From Cinnamomum chago (Eukaryota; Streptophyta; Magnoliopsida; Laurales; Lauraceae), in the NCBI GenBank assembly GCA_038049695.1, contig CP142452.1, positions 47,574,501 through 47,638,500 of the forward strand: a stretch of DNA of 64,000 nucleotides. The letters run 5' to 3'. This document shows positions 1-12,226 of the stretch, in pieces (the first letter of the stretch is position 1; every line of letters starts with the position of its first letter). The position numbers were made by a program, and so were the translations under genes. The notes beneath the pieces were generated by a model. That model did not search any database. It saw nothing but the letters and a program-made list of their open reading frames with translations, and had not been told where the DNA came from.

Positions 1-2180
1 ATCCAATCATGTCAACAGGTACAGCTTACTAGTGCATCATACTGCGCAAGAGATGCGAAATTTGGTTTGACAGAAGAGATGCTTACTGATCAAGAATGGT
101 ATTTTCAATCCTTGCCTTGTCTTAAATTATCTTCTCTCTTATGCCTTGTTAATACAAAGACTTGGGACAATTTGAATGCACAACTGTTAGGCTTGAAATT
201 TTTGGCCAAATGGTTCGTTGGCTACACTTTCCACACTGCTACTGAAGTGCCACAGAAATCAGAATCAGTTACATTGTACTAGTTCTCATTTATTCAAAAA
301 AATTTGCATTCAAAAAGGAATTTATTTGTAGATAACAGGGATACAGTAGAAGATAGTAGTTTCTGGCAGGTTGTTCATTTGGTTGATCCACAAATATGTT
401 GCATGCACCCCACTAAATGAAAGAGGAAGCACATTGTGCTCTGCCAGCAACCATGCAGGTGGATCCACTCTTCATGGTGTAGGTTGTTATAATGGACCCA
501 TCATGGATTTTGGTCACTGCCAAAAATTCTCATCTATTTAAAAGAGATTAAGGCATGTAATTTATTGTTCCACTTGAGAATTGTTGGTCTCATTTCCTGT
601 TTGATAATTTAAATTGGCTAGTACAGATTTGCTGTGTGGCCAAACCATGACAGGGCCCACCATTAATGATTGGTTTGGATGAATGGATGACGTGCATAAT
701 ATATAACTAAACTGTTGGGATAATCAATTAAAAAAAAAATTGTTGGGATGATACTGCAATACACCAATTTATTATAAACTACTGTTGAAGTTCCATGTTC
801 TTGTTGGGTATATGTATCTCAGTGATGGGTACTGAAGAATTCCAAGTTAAATCCTAAATGCAGGTAACCTGTTTGATGTGGAGAAGATGTCAATGGGAGA
901 ATCCCAGTAGGTGTAAAAATGAGAAATTTAGTGGAGAATCCCCTCATGGAGATTCTCCAGTATTTGGAGATGGGTTCTATAACTGGCTTCAACTTATGCA
1001 TCACATCTTACAAATCCGTATTGGAGGTTCATTGCCCTCTGTAATTGACCCTTGTAACCACCTAATTGTTCCATAGTCCAGGCAAACACGCTTCTGCCAC
1101 TGGAATACACACAGACTGGTGGGTGTTCATGCTTTACATCAATTAGATCATGGGTTTTGAGGTGGGGGCTGGCTTCATAAGGTTGGGATGGAAGGTGTAT
1201 TAGACTAATTCCCTGGAATTTAGATTAGTTATTGCATTATTCCAAGGTCGTCTCAACAAAATAGAAGACAAAGAAATGCCATTTGAGCACATGTATAAGA
1301 TAGAAAAATGTGAAGTTGCAAGGTGAAGATATTTTACTTCATTTTTTTATACCTTTCATAACACATTCCTAATGGTTTTTTCTTTTAAATTGCAGCTTGC
1401 AACTGCTCTCTCTGGAAGAAAAACAATGGTTCACATTACTGGTATAAGAATGCATTTCATCTGTAATATTATTGTTTGCCATCATCATTGGTGTACTTTG
1501 TGTTCATGTGCATGATTGCACATACATTTTTTGTCAATAGAATACTTGTTATTTGCGTGTTGCTGGCCATAGAATTGCATGTGGACGAAACTGCATATCT
1601 AGTGTGAGGCTTTTGAGACTAGTTCACACCACATCCTTCAATGCCTCAGTCTGCCATCCATGTCAGCAATGGTATTTCAAGATCAACAATCAAGACAAAA
1701 CAAACACAATCAAAACCAAAAATATGTATGTCTGTATTTGTAGCTTGTGTCAACTTGATGATTGTCCCCTTATGACCAAGTTTCTGAGCTACTCATTTTC
1801 TATTATTGCTGTTGTTTAGCTTGGTTTCTGTTTTTCTTTTCAGGAGGATGCTCTAAAGAATATACTTATGCAAGAAAAGTAGTTCGTTGCAAAGAATGCT
1901 TTGGAGGGCTTTTTCTGCCATAATAATTAGACTCAGCCAGCAGTAAACATTAACATTGGAAAAAGTTAAAGCCACAACAAATGTGATGGAATGGACTCTT
2001 TTGTTGTCATTTTTTTGTAGAAATGGAGTGGGTGAAAGTAATTAGAAGGTTATATGATGTGGTGGATGTGTGATGTACGGATATTCAAATATTATAAATT
2101 TAATATTTGAGTTCAAGATAGTTTATTGATTTCAATTTTAGATTTTCTGAACCATTTGGTGATTGTTTTCTATGAATGTG
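1..2180. other. unassigned AT-rich sequence, possible exon remnants
   Basis: No protein family was recognised here. Two short pieces have exon-like borders on +: 1396-1440, preceded by a pyrimidine tract ending in AG and followed by GTATAAG; and a piece starting at 1844 after TTTTCAG. Joined at those borders they would read through one frame into a short Cys-containing tail ending at a TAA near 1922, but I do not recognise the product. It may be the tail of a host gene, a gene remnant or chance. The other open frames here are short and show no motifs. Confidence 0.2.
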
Positions 2181-2240
2181 TATAGGTGTGAATACTACAC
2201 TTTATTAACTTCCTATTAGTTGTTTTTTGTGTAGTGTTTT

Positions 2241-2828
2241 GTCTCTATTGGTAGCTTCTTTGACAAAGTTTTTTCGTCTTCCTTTATATTAAACGCAACA
2301 AAATTATTTCGTCTCTATTTCATATATTTATGACAAAATATTTTTTACTCTAATTTATTCTTTTAATGACAAAATATTTTGTCGTTAATTAGTTACAAGT
2401 ATGTTCCCACAGAGTCGATTGGGGACAAAAAAAATCGTCATCTATTGGTACTTTCTTTAACAAATTTTTTTTATCTTCCTTTATATTAAACGCGACAAAA
2501 TTATTTCGTCTCTATTTCTTATATTTATGACAAAATATTTTTGACTCTAATTTCATCCTTTAATGACAAAATATTTTTTCGTTAATTAGTTACAGGTATG
2601 TTCCCACAGTCGATTGGAGACGAAAAAAATCGTCATCCACTGGTAGCTTCTTTGACAAATTTTTTCATCTTCCTTTATATTAAACGCGACAAAATTATTT
2701 CGTCTCTATTTTTTATATTTATGAGAAAATATTTTTGTCTCTAATTTCTTCCTTTAATGACAAAATATTTTGTCACTAATTACTTACAAGTATGTACCCA
2801 ACAGAGTGTATTGGAGACAAAAGAAATC
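2241..2828. repeat. tandem repeat, 3 x ~196 bp, CACTA subterminal
   Basis: Three head-to-tail units start near 2241, 2437 and 2632, each beginning GTC-TCTATTGG or a close variant. Each contains a pair of GACAAAATATTTT blocks and a TTACAAGTATGTTCCCACAG segment. Units are about 85-90% alike by eye. The repeats sit immediately inside the CACTA terminus. Confidence 0.8.
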
Positions 2829-3007
2829 GTCACAAATTTATCTTTTTCAATGACGAATTTTTTTTTCGTCTCCAATACCTTTTAGCGACAAGGCTTTGGC
2901 GACGAAACGGGTGACAAAAATTTTTCGTCTTAATAAGTTTCGGTGACGAAATATGTACATTTTGGGACAAAATTGCGTCGTCCTAAAACCCCAAATTTCT
3001 TGTAGTG
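2241..3007. mobile_element. CACTA (En/Spm-like) right-end fragment
   Basis: The block ends at 2996-3007 with TTTCTTGTAGTG, the reverse complement of the canonical CACTACAAGAAA terminus of plant CACTA transposons. The preceding ~180 bp are rich in GACGAAA/TTTCGTC-type motifs in both orientations, as expected for subterminal transposase-binding repeats. Further inside lie three tandem units. No matching CACTACAAG left terminus was found upstream, so this is either a truncated end or a non-autonomous element whose left end has decayed. No coding sequence is present. Confidence 0.6.
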
Positions 3008-4282
3008 TCAACCTCCATGGTTTTGGACATGTAAAGCCTCTTTTGGATTTTTTTTTCTTTATTTTGTTTTCTTTCTTGATTCAAGATTCAAAATTTGAAT
3101 CTTAAATTTTATCTTTAATCATGGCTTGGACGTCCAACTTGGAATGGACCAGCTTGGGAAGGCAAAGTGTTGTGATATCTCCTTTGGATAGCTTCTTGGC
3201 TTGAAAAAGTTTCCAAATATTTGGAAACATATCTTGACTAAAATCTAACTTGTAGAGTTCTTAAGGAAACCTATAATACATCTTCATAATCTGACCTGGG
3301 TCGACGGTAACGCTTCTTTCAAGGTAACATGGTGGTAGTAAAATAGAATTCATTCATCCCCAACTATACCTCAGCTAGTTAAGGACACGAGTGTCCGAGT
3401 AGAATGCATGAGTGCAAAGAGTCTGGATCCGATGTTTCATATCGACATTCGCCATCTATATAAAATCTCATTATCTCATTCCAGTTAATTCACCTTCTCA
3501 ATTGCTTCCTCAAAATGAAAAAACAAAAAGGAAAGAAGAGATTTTATATAATCGACGAATGTTGATAGGATGAAACGGTATCTCCCTATTTTAACGAAAC
3601 AGGGGATCCGGACTTGAGTGTCAAATTGCGGATGTAGAAAAAAAAAAGGGGGTAATTCCTCCATCCACTATAGGGCCCACCTTCTTCATCCAAACCCTTT
3701 GGATCATGGAAGGAGGATCAAACTCCTTCTATGAATGAAAGAATACTAAGTACAATGCTCGCAATCATAGTCGTAGTCAGTGGAGGAGCCATGATTTAGT
3801 TTTAGAAGGGAGTAAGCGATTATTGACTGATAACATTTTTCATTTACTAATTCATTACTAATTATTTAATGTCAAGTTCTTTTGTAGGTTTTTCTATTAA
3901 TATCTGAATAAAAATCTTAAATTTGTTAATACTCAAATACTGTTTAAAGCATAACTTTTTAAAATTTTATAAAAATATGAAAATACTATTAGCTTCACTA
4001 TAATTAATTCCAATGACAAACTCAAAATTCACGTAGCAGCTCCTAACATACAGCTGGGTCAAGGCTTTGATTATGATGACAACAACAACTATAATGAATC
4101 AAAACTGCTCAAAATAATAGCTTCATTCTCCTTTTAGATAGTATTGTAAGTTGTATCTCACTCTAATTAAAATAGGACCCATACTTAATTGATTATGAGC
4201 AAACCAATCAACCACTATTGATTAATGAAAATCTATAGACTGGTTACTTGTGCTTGTTTGATGGGCTATGATGCCTGCGGCG
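3008..4282. other. AT-rich spacer with one foldback element
   Basis: No gene was recognised. The only structure seen is the inverted repeat listed separately at 3421-3620. The rest is AT-rich unique-looking sequence. Confidence 0.5.
3421..3620. repeat. imperfect inverted repeat (foldback/MITE-like)
   Basis: The left arm (3421-3469) runs GGATCC, GTTTCAT, CGACATTCG and ends TATATAAAATCTC. The right arm (3538-3620) begins GAGATTTTATATA, then CGACGAATG, GATGAAAC and GGGGATCCGGAC, the inverted order. The arms are separated by about 70 bp and are imperfect, with small indels. The form fits a foldback MITE remnant; no target duplication was established. Confidence 0.55.
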
Positions 4283-4439
4283 GGCAAGAAAACATTTAAG
4301 GGATTTCCCCAAGTCATGCATAAACTTCAATTAGTAAACGAAATAAAACCGTCGGTAAAAGTCTTATTTATTTATTTTTCTTTTTTCTTTTACCTACTGA
4401 AAAAAAGTCGGCAAAGTCCAATTTTATTATTAATTTCAT

Positions 4440-4640
4440 TTTCGGGAAAATAAATATTAAAATGAACTTTTAGCGACGTTTTTTGTAAAACGTCAGTAAA
4501 GTCTAATTTTATTTTTAGAAAAATTAAAAATCAGAGACCTTTACCGACGAATTTTACTTTTACCGAGGAAAATTAGCGTTAGAAAATTTATTAGCGACGT
4601 TCAATGTAAAACGTGGGTAAAGGGCCATTTTTTCCACTTC
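4440..4640. repeat. CACTA-like subterminal motif cluster
   Basis: AAACGTCAGTAAAG/AAACGTGGGTAAAG and TTAGCGACGTT motifs recur, with TTTACCGACGAATTTTA between them. Short GTCGGTAAA-type words already occur from about 4350. Clusters like this are the usual transposase-binding arrays of plant CACTA ends. Confidence 0.55.
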
Positions 4641-4739
4641 TTTTTTTCCCTCTCGCGCCACCGAAAGCCTTTTTCTCCTCTCTCTCCCTCACTCGCTCGT
4701 TCTCTCTGCACTCTCTCTCGCTCGATCTCTCTGCTCTTT

Positions 4740-4744
4740 CTCTC

Positions 4745-4821
<77 letters not shown>

Positions 4822-4835
4822 GCTCTGCTCTGTCT
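4740..4835. repeat. (CT)n microsatellite
   Basis: About 70 uninterrupted bases of CT repeats lie in a wider pyrimidine-rich stretch (4640-4990). It is the probable leader exon of the CACTA-like gene, interrupted at 5015 by the Copia insertion. The serine/leucine and arginine/glutamate open frames across it are low-complexity artefacts. Confidence 0.9.
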
Positions 4836-5010
4836 CTTGCCCTCTCTGATCTCTCCGATTTCTCGCTCTCTTCGATCTGTCGGTCTCTCTCTTTCTTTCT
4901 CTCCCTGTCTATCTCTCCCTCCAGAACCCATCTCCATTGCCCTTTCTATCTCTCCCTCCCTCTCCAGACCTCTCCCAGGCGCACGACGACCATAACAACA
5001 CTGCCAAGCG

Positions 5011-5015
5011 CACGT
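5011..5015. repeat. target-site duplication, left, CACGT
   Basis: CACGT immediately precedes the 5' LTR and is repeated exactly at 14047-14051 after the 3' LTR. A 5 bp duplication is the normal length for Copia integration. Confidence 0.92.
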
Positions 5016-6759
5016 TGTTAGTTTTATGGTCTCAATACCAGTATATGATAAATAAATTGATTAATTTCTTTATTTATCAATATATATTATTGTTTTCCTT
5101 TCATGAGATGAATGGTGATTTATTACTTAATGCACATGACCAATATATATGACATAATGGTTCATGAGATGAACCGGGTCCCATTAGTATATTAGATGTG
5201 ATATATGTATATGGATGAGATCCACATACGGGAGATATGTGTCACAAATCTTATATTTAAAATATCTTCACAATCAGTGATGAGATTGAGCATCTCATCT
5301 GACAAGGTTGCAGCACTTTGATCACTATGAGATAGTGTGATTTGTCTCGATCATCAGAATGTAAGATTCTGGATCATAGTGCTGGTACATTGGATGTATT
5401 GAAGGACCATGAGAAGCACCTTATGAAATACTGTCTCGATTTAAGGACTGCTCTCACAATTCCCTAGCAATAGGTTCTCAATCCTGAGACATTGATGAAC
5501 TCAAGTTTCTATCTATTCATTTGCTTTGAGTCACCAATGAGTGAGGCCGACTGTAGGTCAACACCTCGGTGTCTTGGGTACGTGGTAGTAGGACTGTGGG
5601 AACATGCAATGATCAAGATGGAATCTATCTTCATTATCCCCTTGTGCCAATTAATGGATTTATCATTGGTAAGTGCGCACCCATTCCGATTAAGAGTTAA
5701 TTGGATCGGTACCAAATGATCACTATAATTAATTGGGGTTCAAGGATAATAAGAGGTGGATCTAATATTGGATGAGACAGATTTATTCCAATTGATCCAT
5801 GGATAATGATGGAGGGGCCTACTTGTGGTAATTGGGAAGTTTAGGGTCTTCATTGAAATATATTCGTAAGACTGGAGTGCAATTGCATTTATATAGTGGA
5901 GTTATTTGCAATTAACTGTGGGCCCGGATTGCACATGAGATGTGGGGTCACGTGTCCTATTTGGAGCCAACTTTCTAAGGAATCCCTAGTGGTCCATACG
6001 CCAGCCCAATATATTAGAAAGATACTAATTATAGTAGAACTCTAATTTGAAGTGGGACTTCTAATATTGGTAATAGTAAGTTACTAATTATTAATGGAAG
6101 TAGGACTTCTATTTTAATTAGTAAAAAAGGAGGTTACTAATCATATTTGAAGTAAGACTTCTAATTGTGATTTAGTAAGCAACTAATTGTAGTGGAAGTA
6201 AGACTTCTAATTCAATTAGTAAGAGGAGGTGGCTTCAATGCTATAAAAGGAGAATAAAAGAGCCTTGGACGTCCCTAATGTTACTCCATATAGGGATTCA
6301 CGCCCAGCCCATTTAAGTGTGCAAGAGTTGCACTCCTCTCTTCCTCTCCCTCTTCTAGTTCTCTTCTAGCTTCCTTTAGGGTTTTTCTCTTGGAGATCCC
6401 ACCGTCTTCTTGAGAAAAGAGAATCTGTTACGGGACATAGCGTGGAAGATCAAAGGGTGTTAGAGATCTTAATTTGATTAGTGAAGGTGTTCATCATCAA
6501 AGAAAGAATTCAACTTCTCCATTAGAGCACTACAAAGCTCCAAAGGTATAATCTACATCCTTGTATGTTGTAGATTTCGTGGTTGCATGTTTAGATGCTA
6601 TTTTCTATCTTCTAGATAGGTTATGTTACTGTACATGGTTTATGAGTTTGAGGGATTACATCCTGGATTGGGTTTATTGCCTTCTAGATAATTGATCCCT
6701 GCATCAAGTAGGTCAAAAGTTTTTGAAACCTGTCTGGAAGGCCCACCTAGTTTCCAACA
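5016..6759 (+). repeat. 5' LTR of Copia A
   Basis: It begins TGTTAG, ends TTCCAACA, and is followed directly by the PBS. It contains the promoter block at 6049-6250 and many copies of ATGAGAT. The ORFs inside it are duplicated in the other LTR and are not considered genes. Confidence 0.95.
6049..6250 (+). promoter_or_regulatory. LTR promoter block: four GAAGT-NNN-ACTTC hairpins then TATA box
   Basis: GAAGTNNGACTTC occurs at 6049-6061, 6097-6109, 6149-6161 and 6195-6207, spaced 48, 52 and 46 bp. It is followed by CTATAAAAGG at 6241-6250. The array lies directly upstream of the presumed transcription start. The hairpins are seen in sequence; the enhancer role is inferred. Confidence 0.6.
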
Positions 6760-6761
6760 AT

Positions 6762-6774
6762 TGGTATCAGAGAC
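6762..6774 (+). other. primer binding site, initiator Met-tRNA type
   Basis: TGGTATCAGAGAC starts two bases after the 5' LTR. It matches the usual plant iMet PBS TGGTATCAGAGC except near its 3' end. Confidence 0.85.
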
Positions 6775-8559
6775 ATACTTCATCTCTAATCATGTTAGAA
6801 CAGCAGGCTTGCTCTGATCTTTGCATGAGATGCGAAGAAGATGAAGCAAGGGCTACGTAAGGATCTGTTATGATTGGGTTTGTTTACTTTATGTAGTAAA
6901 TTCATGTTTGGATAGTCACAAAAGGGTTTAATTATGATGGAAGGATGGTAGGATGTCATTGAGAGCCTTCAAAAGTGTTTTGGAGGTGTTTGGACTCGAG
7001 TTAGAAAAACCCAGATTTCTGCCTTCGTCAGGCGGGTCGACCTGGCCTCGTGCTCGGTCGACCGGGAACACAGGATCACTTCATTATGTGATCCGGATTT
7101 TTTGGTCCGGAGGCAGCGCCCCTAGCCGAGGGGCCAGCCCCCGAAACCCCGGACCCCCTCTGTGAAGTGCATGTATTAAAGGGGTGGTTACTTTTGGCAT
7201 CTTGTTTTTCCATTATGGTTTGGTAACCTGGTTTTGTGAGATGCTTTGTTGTATGAGATACTAACTTGCAGATGATCATGTCCTCTCCATATGGCCCACA
7301 AGTCTTTTGCTTTCTATTTATGGTTAATGGTTTGTTTAAGGCTAATTGTAAAGGGCGTCATGGTTTCCTTGGTTTCCCATGAAAGGGCAAGGCATGATGA
7401 ATTTCCCTATAGCCTTTTTATTTCCATGTTTAGATTACCATGTAAGTCTCATAATCGAGGCATAGGAATTTATGTAATTTTTATAAATTTGTAAATTCTG
7501 GCGATGTCCGAGACGAAGAAAGAAAGCGATGTTGGACTCCTAATCAAAGAGCTTGAAGATTACCAAAAGAGTTTTGGAGTTGCCCAAAGAGTTTGAGGAA
7601 TTCCAAAGTTTTGGAAAGTCTAGAAGTCCAAGAAGTCTATTCCGCTAGGGCCATGTGGAGGAGAGGACTAGTTTCTATTTTTTAGCACTTTCTATTTATG
7701 GACGAATGCTTAATTTAGAATGTTTCCAAATCTGATCCAAACATAGCAAGTTACTAAAATTGGTCAAATCAAATTAATTTTTGGAAAGAATTCTAATTAG
7801 TGTTGATGACCCATGAGATGGACACATTGGTAACACTAATTTAGAAACTGAACTTTCCTTAAAATAACTTGACTTGGAACCAATCTTAGATCATATCATG
7901 AGATGATTTGATGTTCATATGTATACAATGTGGGCCCTAATACCTTACAAAGAAATCCTCAATTCTAAAATATTAAGTGGGAGCGGGGTATTTATATTTA
8001 GAAATCCCCATGGTTTTCCACCATAGGTCCATTGTAAGGAAAGTATTAGCCTCGCGCCATCTTGAGAATGGTCGTTCCCCACGGAGGGCTTTTACTTGTC
8101 TGGTTACTAGATATGGATCTCCTATGGATAGTGTTGGTGAGACGGGGCGGGGGCCCACTCCCCATGGAGGAGCTGCTCGCAACAGTTGTCATGCAATGCT
8201 AGTTGGTGGGTCACACTTAACTAAAATAATGATGTAGTATCCCCAAGGATTTGCCTCATGTATTTTAGAAACCGAAGATAATCGGGAGTCATTCATTATT
8301 TGGTATGAGATACCTAGATAATAATGAATGAAGGGGATCATGGAAAGTTAGTCTTAATCCTAATTTTGACCAACTTTGATCCGCACCAATCTAGATGGTA
8401 TTCGCACTCCTCAAGGAGGCATACCCCGGGGATTGGGATTCCGATGTATTCTGAATTTAGTGGTTATGAGGATTCCACATATATTTGGTAGAATACTAAA
8501 CCCTAATGTCATTTAAATTCATTAATTGAATGTGTGGTTATGTGCTACAGTTTTTAAGC
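6775..8559 (+). other. non-coding leader of Copia A
   Basis: About 1.8 kb lies between the PBS and the gag start with no convincing gene. It contains a GC-rich palindromic cluster (7034-7066: GGGTCGACCTGG and CGGTCGACCGGG), several ATGAGAT words, and a stretch at 7975-8030 that resembles the leader of the second Copia element (59874-59930). The short ORFs here are not considered real. Confidence 0.7.
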
Positions 8560-9675
8560 ATGAATTCAAATACTTTCAATCCACTTGCGACCATCCTCAA
8601 CCAGAATAAGTTGATGGAATCCAACTTTATAGACTGGAAAAGGACACTGGATATTATCCTAACAGCTTCAGGATGCAGATATGTCCTTACCATACCCTCC
8701 CTTCCTGAGCCTGAGCTTCATGCACCTCAGTATGAAAAGGACCTTTACACCGAATAGACAAAAGACAATGAGGTAGCCAGATGTTTTATACAGGCATCCA
8801 TGTCTAGTGTTTTACAACACCAACATCAATCCTATAAGTCAGCATACGATATTATATCGAACTTAAAGGAGATGTTTGCGAACCAGGTTAGACCTGCTAG
8901 GCAAGCTGCTGTGAAGGTGCTGATAAACACTAAGATGGCTGAGGGAACCCCAGTACAAAAACATTTGTTGAAAATGAGTCTTGCACTAAATGAGTTAGAT
9001 GTACTAGGTGTTACGATTGATAAAGAATCGCAGATCGACATGATCCTTCAGTCACTACCAGATTCTTTCAATCATTCCGAGATCAATTATAATAAATTGG
9101 AAATGACCATAGCTGAGCTGTCTCGCCAGCTGGTAGTGATCGAGGAAATCATGAAGAAAAAGCAAAATTCCCTCATGACAGAAAAGTCATTTGCTAGGAC
9201 CAAGCCGAAAGGCAAAGACCGAGATAGCAAAAAGAAATCAGTCATCAAGGGTCCTAAGGCGGAGAATGGTTCTACTTGTAGTATGGCCAAGGCTAAGGGA
9301 ATGGGAGTAAAAAGAAAGTGTTTCTATTGTGGTAAGACAGGACATTGGAAAAGGAATCGTCCAGAATATCTGTCTAAGAAGAAGACCTCAGGTATGATTG
9401 AGTCACTTATTTCTGAAGTTAGTTTTGCAACTGGTACTTCAGAATCTTGGTGTATGGACTCCAGGGCAACTGATCACATATGTAATTCGTTGCAAGGGTT
9501 CATGGAAACCAGGAGGTTCAATGACGGAGAAGTCATTGTCAACCTAGGATCTGATACTAAGGCAGAGGATGTTTCAGTGGGAGTAATTACATTATGTTTT
9601 ACAAATGATAAATTGGTTTTGTCAGACACGTTATATGTACCGTCTTTACGACAGAATTTAATTTTCAATTTCTAG
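8560..9675 (+). pseudogene. gag: Copia A gag and start of protease, broken
   Basis: The frame starts at the ATG at 8560 and is interrupted by TAG at 8755-8757. It continues through a retrotransposon gag domain and a zinc knuckle CFYCGKTGHWKRNR at about 9319-9360, where the last cysteine is changed to arginine (TGT to CGT). It enters the protease, where the usual DSGAT active-site wording reads DSRAT near 9460. The frame is lost at 9675, and the following codons continue the protease/pre-integrase region in another frame. Gag would form the retrotransposon particle and the knuckle would bind its RNA. The stop, the lost Cys and the altered protease motif indicate it is dead. Confidence 0.9.
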
Positions 9676-12226
9676 TTTGGTGAATAAGAGTTATTCTATT
9701 ACTCTTGGTACTGAAATTGTCATAAAGAGATACGGTGCTTTTATGTATTCTGACAAGGTAATCAATGGAATTCATTTGTTAATCCCACAATGTATGAGAT
9801 ACATGATATTGAAACAATTAATAGGCCATCATTAAAGAGAAGGTCACCTTCATATAATCCAACAAAACTTTGGCACTTGAGGCTAGGTCATATAAACCTA
9901 AATAGGATTGACATGCTAGTGAAAGATGGTATCTTGCCTTCATTGGTGGTAGAATCAATGCCTGTCTGCGAGTCCTGTCTGGAAAGTAAAAATGACCAAA
10001 AGGCCCTTTTTCATCAAATGGCAATGCGGCCAAAGATTTGTTGGAATTAGTGTATACTGATGTGTGTGGACCCACTAATGTCAGAGTAGTGGGAGGATAT
10101 CTCTCCGCTGATTTTATGGGATACTTATCAGAAAATGAAATTTTATCCCAGTTGTCTGCTCCTGGTATGCCTCAACAGAATGGAGTAGCAGAAAGAAGGA
10201 ACCAGACTCTTTTAGATATGATCAGGTCTATACTGAGTTTTTTAGGATTACCTATATCCTTTAGGGATACTCCTTGGATACTGCGATGTACATACTAAAC
10301 CTCGTACCATCTAAGTCTATACCTAAGACTCCCCGGGAGTTGTGGATCGGGCGAAAGCCTAGTCTACAACATTTATACATTCGGGGTTGTCCGGCACATG
10401 TGCTAAAGGTTAAGACGGATCAGTTGGAAGCGAAGTCGGAAGTATGCACGTTTGTAGGATATCCTAGAGGAACTAAAGGTTGGTTATTCTCTAATCCCAG
10501 AGAGCAGAAAGTGCTGGTGAGCACTAATGCGGTTTTTCTAGAGGAAGATTATATGATAGACCAGAAACCTTTAGAAAAGGTGATCTTGGAAGAAATTCAA
10601 GAGCAAACAATTCCAAATCCTAGTATGATCGAACCTAAGGAAGAAGCACCCTTACCTTACCTAACCCAGTAATTACACCAGTGCCTTGTCATAGTGGGAG
10701 CATAGTTAGGCCCCCTGACAGGTTCTCGTTCTTGGGAGAGTCTTACGAGGCAGTCCCGTAAGAACCGGAACAAGATCCCTGTAACTATGATGAAGAAATT
10801 AATGACAAAGATTCGGGACGTTGGTAAGATGCTATGAAAGCTGAGATGGAGTCTATGTACTCTAATCGGGTCTGGACACTTGTGAACTTGCCTGCCAATA
10901 TCAACTTATTGGGTGCAAGTGAGTCTACAAGAGAAACAGAGGATCAAATGGAAGAGTTGAGACCTTTAAAGGTCAGGCTTATTGCGAGAGGATATACTCA
11001 GAAAGAAGATATCGATTATAAGGAAACCTTCTCGCCGGTAGCCATGGTCAAGTCCATCAGGATACTCTTATCCATTGCGGCTCATCTCGATCATGAGATT
11101 TGGCAAATGGATGTCAAGACGGCGTTTCTCAACGACCATCTTGAGGAAGACATCTATATGATGCAGCCAGACGGTTTTATAGCTAAACAACCAAAAGCAA
11201 AGAGTTTGCAAGCTGCAGAAGTCCATTTATGGACTGAAGTAGGTATCCCGAACCTAGAACATTCGTTTTGACTAAGTAATCAAGTCAGTTGATTTTTGTC
11301 AAAATCCGGAAAAGTCATGGGTGTACATGAAAAGTAAAGGAGGCAGGGTAATTTTCTAGTCGACGACATCCTTCTCCTAGAGAGTGGTATATGGATGTTA
11401 TCAATAGTAAAAGGTTTAGTTGGCTAAGACTTTTGATATGAAGGACATAGGAGAAGCCAGTCGCATCCTAGGGATCAAACTCCATTGAGACCGGATAAAT
11501 AGGATGATAGGCTTATCCCAATATGCATACATAGATAAGGTACTCGTACGGTTTGCTATGCAAGACTCCAAGAAGGGTATTACACCTTTCAGGCATGGAG
11601 TGCACCTTTCCAAGAATCAGTGTCCCAAGACACCTGATGAAAAGGAGCAGATGAAGTCGATACCATACGCTTCGGGTGTTGGTAGCCTCATGTATGCTAT
11701 GCTATATACTATACCGGATATCTGTCATGCATTGGGCTGAGTCAGCAGATATCAGTCTAACCCAGGTCCTAACCATTGGACTGCTGTAAGATGTGTTCTC
11801 AAATCCTTGAGAAGGACTAGAGATTACATGTTGTTTTATGGCAATAATGAGTTGATTCTAGTTGGTTACACATATTCTGACTTCATGTCATATAAGGATT
11901 CCAAGATATCAACTTCTGGGTATGTGTTTATGCTATAGCTGCTTGAGAAGCAACTAATGAAGCAGATTGGCTCAAAAGATTCCTTAAGGAACTTGGAGTG
12001 GTATTTTTGGCAAGACAGCCACTCACAGCTTACTGTGATAACAGCAGGGCAGTTGATAAGTCCAAGGAACCCAGGAGCCAAAAACATGTACAGAGGTCGT
12101 TACACATGGTCGGAGAGATTGTGCAAAGAGGTGATACTGCTATCACCTAGATAGACTCTGTAGACAATCTAGAAGATCCCTTTACTAAGCCTTTGAGTAC
12201 CAAAGTATTTGGGCAGTAAATAGATG
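9676..12226 (+). pseudogene. pol: Copia A pol remnant (integrase, RT, RNase H)
   Basis: Pieces in several frames: the pre-integrase motif LWHLRLGHINLNRI near 9870; the integrase N-end (TDVCGP near 10047) joined at about 10100-10110 directly to the SQLSAPGMPQQNGVAERR segment, so roughly 75 residues of the catalytic core are missing; and the integrase tail at 10274-10672. RT follows from 10834 (QMDVKTAFLN near 11100) to a damaged YVDD region near 11360, then RNase H-like pieces to about 12220 with many stops. The catalytic aspartate segment of integrase and an intact RT active site are absent. It cannot encode working enzymes. Confidence 0.9.

Noticed and set aside
2224..2236. TTTTTGTGTAGTG as a second CACTA end
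   Set aside because: Differs from the canonical terminus by an inserted base pair and lacks subterminal motifs on its left.
4613..4937. Ser/Leu-rich and Arg/Glu-rich ORFs on both strands
   Set aside because: Products of the (CT)n microsatellite.
5492..5719. Paired 75 and 68 codon ORFs, repeated at 12753-12980
   Set aside because: They are the same LTR sequence read twice; no homology or codon signal.
6761..6775. TGGTATCAGAG sequences considered as tRNA remnants
   Set aside because: They are primer binding sites adjacent to LTRs; no cloverleaf is present.
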